From: Thermoanaerobaculia bacterium
Lineage (GTDB): Bacteria > Acidobacteriota > Thermoanaerobaculia > Gp7-AA8
Assembly (NCBI GenBank): GCA_017883205.1
Contig: JADGNZ010000015.1
Span: forward strand, 1-64,000
Direction of reading: 5' to 3'
Length of the DNA: 64,000 nt
Below, one piece after another: positions 1 to 6,157 of this stretch. The notes under the pieces are model-generated. The model ran no database searches. It worked only from the letters and a program-made list of their open reading frames with translations, and was not told the origin of the DNA. The position numbers and the translations under genes are program-made. Every line of letters starts with the position of its first letter. The stretch's first letter is position 1.

Positions 1-90
1 GTAGCGCCGCCCTTCGTAGCGCCGCCCTTCGTAGCGCCGCCCTTCGTAGCGCCGCCCTTCGTAGCGCCGCCCTTCGTAGCGCCGCCCTTC
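1..90. repeat. 15-bp tandem repeat, six units
   Basis: Six identical units of GTAGCGCCGCCCTTC run from the window edge, so the array may extend further left. The unit begins with the same GTAGCGCCG that opens the adjacent inverted repeat, which suggests it grew by slippage from that element's end. No coding signal is seen. Confidence 0.95.
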
Positions 91-204
91 GTAGCGCCGT
101 CGGCTCGACGGCTGTACCGCTGCCGACCCGGCGGCGGTTTTTCGATCGCGATCAGAGTCGCCACCGAGCCGGTGGCGATACAGCCGTCGGGCCGACGGCG
201 CTAC
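91..204. repeat. Inverted repeat downstream of nagZ
   Basis: Outer arms of about 27 nt (GTAGCGCCGTCGGC at 91 and its complement ending at 204) pair with about two mismatches, and each arm can also fold on itself (GCCGTCG/CGACGGC). It lies just past the nagZ stop, so it could end transcription, but no T-run follows. It looks like a dispersed palindromic element. Confidence 0.8.
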
Positions 205-234
205 GCTTGTTCAACGGCGCTACGCTTTCTCCCG

Positions 235-1395
235 CTACGTCCACTCTTCGCGGCCGGTGCGGCCTTTGCCGGGGACGCGTCCACCCTGACGGCGGTCGAT
301 GTCGGGGATGACGATCTCGCGGTGTGGGCGGGTGAGCTCGAGTTTCTCAACGAAGCGGACGGCTTCGTCGATGACGTCATCGAAGGTCGCTGCTGGCGGG
401 GGCGCGCTTTGCCGCAGGCGCGCTACGTGCGCACGATAGCCGTCGGCGCGCTTGCAGGCTTCCGCGAAACGGGCGGCGAATGCAGAATCCTGCTTTGTCT
501 TGTCGCTCAGATGACGCTGCAAGTCGGGGACGCGCTCGATGTGACTGCAGAAGAGAATCACGTCGTTGCCGGCGATCAGGGCACGATCGGCGATCTCCTC
601 GTAGGTCCCGAGGTCGGAGACGGCGTGCATCTCCATATCGTCGCTGATGGCCGCGCCCTGGAACCCGATACGGCCGAGTAGATCGCGATTGAGGATGCGG
701 CTCAGCGTTGCCGGGCTGCCCGAGGGATCGATCTGCGGGTACGTTCCGTGGCCGACCATGATGCCGCCGGCCTCGTTGCCGAGGCGCGCAAAAGGGACGA
801 GATCGCGCTGGTCGAGGGCGTCGAGGGAGAGATCCATCACGGTCTCGCCGTAGTGCGGATCGCCCGAGCCGAGTCCGATGCCGGGAAAATGTTTGAGGCA
901 TGCGGCTGTGCCCGTGCCCTGGAGTCCGCGAATGAAGGCAGCGGCAAGCTCCACGACCGTTTCGGTGTCGCTGCTGAACGTGCGACGCTCCAGCCCTTTC
1001 GGCGAATCCTCTCCGCGGATGTCGACCACGGGTGCGAGATCGATCTCGATGTCGAACCAACGCAAGGCCATTCCGATCACGCGCCCGCACCATTGCGACA
1101 TCGCGGCCGGCTCGGCGCCTTCCGCGAATGCCTCCGCGCTGGGAAGGCCGGGGATGAGATGGCGCAGCCTGTCGACGCGGCCTCCTTCCTCATCGATCAT
1201 GAAAAGCGGCGGCGTGCCCGGTGCTAGCGATTTGATCTCCTTGATCAGCTCGCGCAACTCCTCGGCCTCGCCGACGTTGCGTCCGAAGAGAACGACGGCG
1301 TAGGGAGTCGAATCGCGAAGGATGCGCCGCTCGAGGTCTGTCAGCGATGTTCCGGTAAGGCCGATGCCGAGGATGTCAGTGCCCATTGGGTCCAT
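235..1395 (-). CDS. nagZ: Beta-N-acetylhexosaminidase, GH3 (NagZ-like)
   Basis: 386 aa, a single GH3 domain of the usual NagZ size. Visible signatures are IDEEGGRVDRL (residues 68-77), KHFPG (168-172) followed by a GDPH loop (178-181) matching the His/Asp acid-base loop of NagZ, and AISDDMEM (249-256) carrying the nucleophile Asp. The family removes N-acetylglucosamine from anhydromuropeptides in cytoplasmic wall recycling. No signal peptide is present, which fits a cytoplasmic enzyme. It lies downstream of mutS on the same strand, separated by a large inverted repeat. A second in-frame ATG three codons in (1386) is an alternative start. Confidence 0.9.
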   Translation of the reverse strand: MDPMGTDILGIGLTGTSLTDLERRILRDSTPYAVVLFGRNVGEAEELRELIKEIKSLAPGTPPLFMIDEEGGRVDRLRHLIPGLPSAEAFAEGAEPAAMSQWCGRVIGMALRWFDIEIDLAPVVDIRGEDSPKGLERRTFSSDTETVVELAAAFIRGLQGTGTAACLKHFPGIGLGSGDPHYGETVMDLSLDALDQRDLVPFARLGNEAGGIMVGHGTYPQIDPSGSPATLSRILNRDLLGRIGFQGAAISDDMEMHAVSDLGTYEEIADRALIAGNDVILFCSHIERVPDLQRHLSDKTKQDSAFAARFAEACKRADGYRAHVARLRQSAPPPAATFDDVIDEAVRFVEKLELTRPHREIVIPDIDRRQGGRVPGKGRTGREEWT

Positions 1396-1406
1396 TATTG
1401 CGCTAC

Positions 1407-1500
1407 GCGCGTTGTCGGTTGTCGGTTGATTGCGCTTCGCGCGTTACTGCCTGCCTTTGACAACGCGCGAAGCGCAACGAACTGACAACCGACAACGCGC
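1407..1500. repeat. 37-bp-arm inverted repeat between mutS and nagZ
   Basis: Arms 1407-1443 and 1464-1500 pair over 37 nt with three mismatches around a 20-nt loop. Both arms contain GTTGTCGGTTGTC and GCGCTTCGCGCG or their complements. The element fills the gap after the mutS stop and could act as a terminator or attenuator before nagZ. Its form is that of a mobile palindromic repeat. Confidence 0.85.
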
Positions 1501-1519
1501 CGGCCGCCAGGCCGGCGCA

Positions 1520-4270
1520 TCAATCCAACTTCTCCTTCAACTTCGCCAGCTCGTTCAGCGCTTGAAGTGGCGTGAGCGCGTCGAGCTGGATGGCGCGCAG
1601 CGCGTTGATCACATCCATCTCCCTGGCATCGCCGAAGAGTCCCATCTGTCGTACGGGCACGCTGCCGCGCTTCTGCGTTTCGGCGACGACATCGCGCTCT
1701 TTTCGCTCCAGCGTGATGAGGATCTCGCGTGCCCGTTCGATGATCGACTGCGGGATTCCGGCAAGTCGCGCCACCTGAATGCCGTAGCTCTTGTCGGCTG
1801 CTCCTTCGACGACGCGGCGGAGGAAGATGATCTGCTCGTTCCACTCCTTCACCGCCACCGAGTAGTTCGCGACGCGCGTCTTCGTCTTCGCCAGGTCGGT
1901 GACCTCGTGGTAGTGCGTGGCGAAGAGCGTGATGCCGCCGCGCGAGGGATTGTCGTGCAGATATTCGATGATGGCCCACGCCAGCGAGAGACCGTCGAAT
2001 GTGGCCGTTCCGCGCCCCACTTCATCGAGGATGATGAGCGAGCGGTCGGTGGCGTTGTTGAGAATGTTCGCGGTCTCATGCATCTCCACCATGAACGTCG
2101 ACTCTCCTCGGGCGAGTTGATCCGACGCTCCCACGCGCGTGAAGATACGGTCGAAGATGCCGAGGCGCGCTTTCGATGCCGGAACGAAGCTGCCGATTTG
2201 ATTGAGGAGAACGATCAGCGCGACCTGCCGCAGATACGTCGACTTTCCGCCCATGTTCGGGCCGGTGATGATCTGGATTCCGTTGCGGTCGCGCTCGATG
2301 ACGGTGTGGTTCGGGATGAAGCGTTCGCTGGCGATCGCTTCGATAACGGGATGTCGTCCGTCTTCGATGCAGATCTCCGCCGCCTCGGACAACGTAGCTC
2401 GAACGTATCGGTTGCGCACGGCGATGGTCGCCAGCGATGAAAGCGCATCGACCTCTCCCACAGCGCGCGCTGTCGCCAGGATGGCCCCGCTCATCCGCGC
2501 GACGCTGTCGAGCAGCGCGTCGTAAAGCCTTGCCTCGATGGCGATCGCCTTCTCTTCCGCGCCGGCGATCCTCTCTTCCAGCACCTTCAGGTCGGGCGTG
2601 ATGTAGCGCTCGGCGTTGACCAGCGTCTGCTTGCGGATGTAATCGTCCGGCACCTTGGCCAGGTTGGACTTCGAGACTTCGATGTAATAGCCGAAGACGG
2701 AGTTGAAGCGGATCTTCAGCGAGCCGATGCCCGTTCGTTCGCGCTCCCGCCCTTCGATCTCGACGAGGATCGTCTTCGAGTCGCGCGCGATCGTGCGCAG
2801 CTCGTCGAGCTCGGCGTCGACACCCGGCTTGATGGCGCCGCCGTCGCGCATGTTGAGCGGCGGCGTATCGGCGAGCGTCGCCGCGATCTGATCGACGACC
2901 GGCGCAATGGGATCGAGAGCGACACGCAACCTCTGGAGCAACGGACCGTGAAGCGGAGCCATCACCGTCCGCAAGTCGTCGACCATGAGGAGCGAATCGG
3001 CGAGCGTCAGGCACTCGCGCGGCGTAGCCGTCCGCAGCGTCACGCGCGAGGCCAGCCGCTCGAGATCGGCGATGCGGGAGAGCCGTTGCGTCATCGGCTC
3101 GAGAATGGCCCGCGAGCGGGTCAGCTCGTCGACGGCATCGTGGCGGTCGAAGATGGCGTCGCGCATCTTCAGCGGACGCGTGATCCATTTGCGCAGCATC
3201 CGCCCGCCCATCGCCGAGCGCGTGGCGTTGACCACACTCCAGAGCGAGGCGCGCGGCCGGGCCGCATCGCGGGAGTCGAGGATCTCCAGGTTGGCGAGCG
3301 TGGCGGCGTCGAGCTGCAGAAAATCCGCTTCGTGATCGACGCGCAGGCCGAGGACGTGGTCGAGCGGCTTCTTGTGGCTGGCCGCCGCGTAGCGCAACGC
3401 CGCTCCAGCAGCACCGATGCGCGGATCGTCGCCCTCGAGCCCGAAGCCGCGCAACGACTGCGTCCCGAAATGGCGGGAGAGGTAATCGTGCGCCGCCACC
3501 GTCTCGAACATCGACGGCTCGACCGCCGTGACCGGAATCTCGAGCGGGAAGACAGCCTCGCGCGGAACGATCGCCTCCCGCGGCGCAAAGCGCGCGATGT
3601 CATCAGCAAGCCGCGGATCGTCGGCGCCCGCATACGAGGTGACGAAGAAATCGCCGGTGGAGACGTCGAGGTAGGCGGCGCCGATTGGGGGGGTGGGGGG
3701 TGGGGAGTGGGGGATGGGAGCTGGCGCGGCCCGCTTTCGCGCCGGATCGATCACTCCCCGCTCGTCGCTGCTGGATTCGGAAGTGGGCGGTGAGGCAGGC
3801 GTTGCAGGAGTTGAGGCCGGCGTGTTCAATCTCGCCGCTTTATCTCCCACCCCCCACTCCCCACCCCCCACCCCCAACGCCACCAGATAACAACTCTCCC
3901 GATCAACGATGAAACTCTCCGTGGCCGTGCCCGGCGTGACGATGCGCACGATCTCGCGCTTCACCAACCCTTTCGCCGCCGTTGCGTCCTCGGTCTGTTC
4001 GCAGATGGCCACACGCAGGCCGTGGCGGATCAGCTTGGCGATGTAGCCGTCGGCCGAGTGATACGGCACGCCGCACATCGGCGCTTCGTGCTCCTGCCCC
4101 TTGTTCCGCGCCGTGAGCACGAGATCGAGAATCGGCGCCGCCTTCTCGGCATCCTCGAAGAACATCTCGTAGAAATCGCCCAGCCGGTAAAAAAGGATGG
4201 CGTCAGGCACCTGCTGCTTGATCTCGAAGTACTGCTCGAGCATCGGCGTGAGCTTCATGGGACGGGACAT
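1520..4270 (-). CDS. mutS: DNA mismatch repair ATPase MutS
   Basis: 916 aa. The mismatch-reading motif GDFYEMF (31-37, Phe-Tyr-Glu) starts the recognition domain, Walker A GPNMGGKST is at 670-678, Walker B IILDEVGRG near 747-755, and ATHYHE near 784-789. The C-terminal QMGLF (about 875-879) resembles a sliding-clamp binding motif. It binds mispaired DNA and recruits the repair machinery. Oddity: residues about 133-196 are a Gly/Pro/Ser-rich stretch between LVAL and GAAYLDVSTG, encoded by a palindromic repeat and absent from ordinary MutS. It falls at a beta-turn of the connector domain, so function is probably kept. MutL is not in view. Confidence 0.97.
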   Translation of the reverse strand: MSRPMKLTPMLEQYFEIKQQVPDAILFYRLGDFYEMFFEDAEKAAPILDLVLTARNKGQEHEAPMCGVPYHSADGYIAKLIRHGLRVAICEQTEDATAAKGLVKREIVRIVTPGTATESFIVDRESCYLVALGVGGGEWGVGDKAARLNTPASTPATPASPPTSESSSDERGVIDPARKRAAPAPIPHSPPPTPPIGAAYLDVSTGDFFVTSYAGADDPRLADDIARFAPREAIVPREAVFPLEIPVTAVEPSMFETVAAHDYLSRHFGTQSLRGFGLEGDDPRIGAAGAALRYAAASHKKPLDHVLGLRVDHEADFLQLDAATLANLEILDSRDAARPRASLWSVVNATRSAMGGRMLRKWITRPLKMRDAIFDRHDAVDELTRSRAILEPMTQRLSRIADLERLASRVTLRTATPRECLTLADSLLMVDDLRTVMAPLHGPLLQRLRVALDPIAPVVDQIAATLADTPPLNMRDGGAIKPGVDAELDELRTIARDSKTILVEIEGRERERTGIGSLKIRFNSVFGYYIEVSKSNLAKVPDDYIRKQTLVNAERYITPDLKVLEERIAGAEEKAIAIEARLYDALLDSVARMSGAILATARAVGEVDALSSLATIAVRNRYVRATLSEAAEICIEDGRHPVIEAIASERFIPNHTVIERDRNGIQIITGPNMGGKSTYLRQVALIVLLNQIGSFVPASKARLGIFDRIFTRVGASDQLARGESTFMVEMHETANILNNATDRSLIILDEVGRGTATFDGLSLAWAIIEYLHDNPSRGGITLFATHYHEVTDLAKTKTRVANYSVAVKEWNEQIIFLRRVVEGAADKSYGIQVARLAGIPQSIIERAREILITLERKERDVVAETQKRGSVPVRQMGLFGDAREMDVINALRAIQLDALTPLQALNELAKLKEKLD
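3687..3875. repeat. G-rich/C-rich inverted repeat inside mutS
   Basis: Left arm 3687-3720 is nearly pure G with T and A spacers (GGGTGGGGAGTGGG); right arm 3844-3875 is its C-rich complement. Together they bracket about 120 nt. The whole element is translated in frame as about 64 extra MutS residues. The same arm type recurs between genes at 5021-5243 and 34605-34690. Confidence 0.85.
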
Positions 4271-4407
4271 TGGAAGAGTGAAGTATGAAGGGTGAAGAGT
4301 GAAGGATGAAGAATGTTCGATTCACATCAGAGACAAGAGACAAGAGATCAGAGACTAGGCGGACCGAGTTGCCCGATCTCTGATCTCTTGTCCCTGATCT
4401 CTGTCTC
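4270..4407. repeat. Low-complexity tract and GATCAGAGACAAGAG inverted repeat
   Basis: A GAAGGATGAA-type tract (4270-4316) lies directly upstream of mutS. It is followed by an inverted repeat (4326-4407) whose left arm is ATCAGAGACAAGAG-rich and whose right arm is its complement (CTCTGATCTCTTGTC). The right arm overlaps the last codons of the small membrane protein gene. Confidence 0.75.
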
Positions 4408-4764
4408 CGCTGCAGGCTTTCGAATCAGAAGCAAGCTCCCATCCTTCCCATCCAGCTCCACCACCACCGCGTCGCGCAGCGCGGTGTGCGGGACGCGGTC
4501 GCAGAGAACGACCCATCGATCGGCGTTGCCGCCGCCCTCGCCGCGCGTGGCCCAGGCGACATGCACCGCTTCGAATCCTCGGAAGGCGGCCGGATCGCGT
4601 TGCTGCAGGATCGCCACCGCGCGGATGGCGGCGTCATCGCTGAGCATGCGGCCCGCGCGGCGCGACGGATCTTCGCGGTGCCGCGACGCCAGAAAGAGGA
4701 TCGCGCAAAGCACAATCCACGCGGGGTAGAGCAGCCAGTAGCGCCGGAACACGCGCGATATCAT
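4348..4764 (-). CDS. Small membrane-anchored protein, function unknown
   Basis: 138 aa from ATG 4764. An N-terminal hydrophobic helix (about residues 9-26, YWLLYPAWIVLCAILFLA) is followed by a soluble domain of about 95 residues (VHVAWATRG ... VVVELDGKDGSLLLIR), so it is probably a membrane-tethered cytoplasmic or periplasmic protein. I do not recognise the family. The last about 20 residues (ETEIRDKRSEIGQLG...) are translated from an intergenic repeat, so the native C-terminus may have been replaced. It starts only 9 bp from the divergent acyl carrier protein start, so the two promoters must lie within each other's coding regions, or one start is wrong. Confidence 0.6.
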   Translation of the reverse strand: MISRVFRRYWLLYPAWIVLCAILFLASRHREDPSRRAGRMLSDDAAIRAVAILQQRDPAAFRGFEAVHVAWATRGEGGGNADRWVVLCDRVPHTALRDAVVVELDGKDGSLLLIRKPAAETEIRDKRSEIGQLGPPSL

Positions 4765-4773
4765 AGCGGCCCG

Positions 4774-5010
4774 ATGACGCGTTCCGAGATCGAAGCGAAG
4801 CTGACCGAGATCGTCCGCAAAGAAAAGGATGTCGCGGACGACAAGATGACTCTTGAAACACCCCTGGCCGAGGCAGGAATCGATTCGCTCGATGCCCTGA
4901 CCATCCTCTTCGCGATCGAAGAAGAGTTCCACATCTCGATCCCCGACGACCGCGCCCGCGCCATCCGCACCTTCGGCGACATGGTGGAGACGATCGAAGC
5001 GCTGGTGTGA
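4774..5010 (+). CDS. Acyl carrier protein
   Basis: 78 aa. The phosphopantetheine attachment motif GIDSLDAL has Ser38. The surrounding pattern (DDKMTLETPLAEAGIDSLDALTILFAIEEEF) is that of an acyl carrier protein. It carries acyl chains as thioesters for fatty-acid or specialised-lipid synthesis. It stands alone, with no fab genes beside it, so it is more likely a dedicated carrier than the housekeeping AcpP. A repeat follows directly downstream. Confidence 0.88.
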   Translation: MTRSEIEAKLTEIVRKEKDVADDKMTLETPLAEAGIDSLDALTILFAIEEEFHISIPDDRARAIRTFGDMVETIEALV

Positions 5011-5020
5011 GTTTGCGCGG

Positions 5021-5243
5021 GGGTCCTTATTCGGGAGTCGGGGGTCGGAGCGAATTCTCGAGTTTTGGATCGCTTCCGGCTTCGTTTCGCAGTTCCATGG
5101 GGACCGTTTCACGCGGAGACGCGGAGAGCGCGGAGAAAAACAACCGCGTCCTCCGCGTCTCCGCGTGACCCGGTTCTCACTCCCACAGCGACGCGCAGAC
5201 TCCGACTCCCGACCCCCGATCAGCGACTCCCCCACCCCCGGCA
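5021..5243. repeat. Nested inverted repeats of two families
   Basis: Outer arms GGGAGTCGGGGGTCGGAG (near 5034-5051) and the complementary ACTCCGACTCCCGACCCCCG enclose an inner hairpin (5106-5168). The inner arms are TTTCACGCGGAGACGCGGAG and its complement. Both families recur elsewhere in the window. The composite fills the gap between the ACP and STAS genes. Confidence 0.85.
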
Positions 5244-5282
5244 CCTGATTTGCTACTCTTGCCCTGAATACCGGAGGCCGTC

Positions 5283-5642
5283 TTGATCGTCGAAAAAAAG
5301 CACGCCGAGAACTTCACCATTCTTTATGTCGAAGGGCTGATCAAGCTCGGCGAGAGCGCGGAGTTCTTCTCCGCCGCGCTCGAGAACGTGCTCAAGAACG
5401 AGAGCGCGAACGTGATCATCGATTTCACCAAGATCGACTACATCGACTCCACCGGCATCGGTGAGCTCGTCGGCTACCTCGGCAAGTTCTCCAGCCAGAA
5501 CCGCAAGCTGATCCTCGTCAACCCCTCGGAACGGATCCTCAAGCTCCTCAAACTCGCCAAGCTCGACTCGGTCTTCAGGATCTACAACACCGAGGAAGAA
5601 GCGGTCAGCGCGGAAAGCGGCAACGCCGCGAAGAGCGCGTGA
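5283..5642 (+). CDS. STAS-domain anti-sigma factor antagonist
   Basis: 119 aa, TTG start. It is one STAS domain of SpoIIAA/RsbV type. The segment VIIDFTKIDYIDSTGIGELVGYL contains the conserved DST triad, whose Ser is the usual phosphorylation site for an anti-sigma kinase. Known role: the unphosphorylated form sequesters a kinase/anti-sigma factor and frees a sigma factor. No partner kinase or sigma factor is adjacent. Residues after about 108 are a short polar tail. Confidence 0.85.
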   Translation: MIVEKKHAENFTILYVEGLIKLGESAEFFSAALENVLKNESANVIIDFTKIDYIDSTGIGELVGYLGKFSSQNRKLILVNPSERILKLLKLAKLDSVFRIYNTEEEAVSAESGNAAKSA

Positions 5643-5733
5643 AGGCAGAGACAAGAGATCAGAGATCAGAGTCTCCTGGTCTCCGATTTCCTGTGCGTTC
5701 GTGTCTGATTCGTTTGGCGAGATTAGCCACGGA

Positions 5734-5944
5734 GGGTGTCATCCTGAGCCTGCCGGAGCCGCCATTCGTAATCGAGCCGTTGCACAGAAAGATGTGGGCG
5801 GCGCAGGACGGCGAAGGATCTCAAATTACGATGCACAAGCCATGTGCCCGGCAACTTGAGATCCTTCGCCGTCCTGCGGCGCCGTCCCATCCTGCGTGAA
5901 GGCGCGAGTCATGCGAGCGCCTCCGGCAGGCTCAGGATGACACC
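5734..5944. repeat. Nested inverted repeat, GTCATCCTGAGC family
   Basis: Outer arms (GGTGTCATCCTGAGCCTGCC at 5736 and its complement ending near 5944) match over about 24 nt. Inner arms GCAGGACGGCGAAGGATCTC and complement (near 5797-5880) match over about 22 nt. The result is a two-tier hairpin of about 210 nt. The sequence type, GTCATCCTGAGC with GAAGGATCT, is one I associate with dispersed repeats in many soil bacteria. Confidence 0.85.
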
Positions 5945-5969
5945 GCTGGTGGCGAGGTCATCTCGATGA

Positions 5970-6083
5970 TCACCTGATCTCCGATCTCCCGATCCCTGAT
6001 CTCTGATCTCCCGATCTCTGATCTCTGATCTCCCGATCTCTGACCCCGATTTCCCGATCTCGAAAGACCTCCCGATCTCCCCT
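5970..6083. repeat. Imperfect tandem TGATCTCCCGATCTC tract
   Basis: Irregular units of 7-15 nt built from TGATCTC and CCGATCTC. This is one arm type of the GATCAGAG inverted-repeat family, here without a complementary arm nearby. Confidence 0.8.
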
Positions 6084-6142
6084 ACCGTCCGATTTGAGGT
6101 AGGGTTACGGCATCCACGGTCACTCCTAACTTATAGAGAGAG

Positions 6143-6151
6143 ATAAGGAGG
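6143..6151 (+). promoter_or_regulatory. Strong ribosome binding site of the oxidase
   Basis: TAAGGAGG lies about 6 bp before ATG 6158. It supports translation from the cupredoxin domain rather than from the internal signal-peptide-like segment. Confidence 0.75.
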
Positions 6152-6157
6152 CTTCCC

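Larger units (their letters stand above)
5643..6157. other. 515-bp gap made almost entirely of repeats
   Basis: It contains a GATCAGAGACAAGAG-type tract (5645-5710), the large nested inverted repeat (5734-5944) and a run of TGATCTCCCGATCTC units (5970-6083). The last 70 bases hold the oxidase leader, with an AAGGAGG ribosome site about 6 bp from its ATG. No gene or RNA is seen. Confidence 0.75.
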
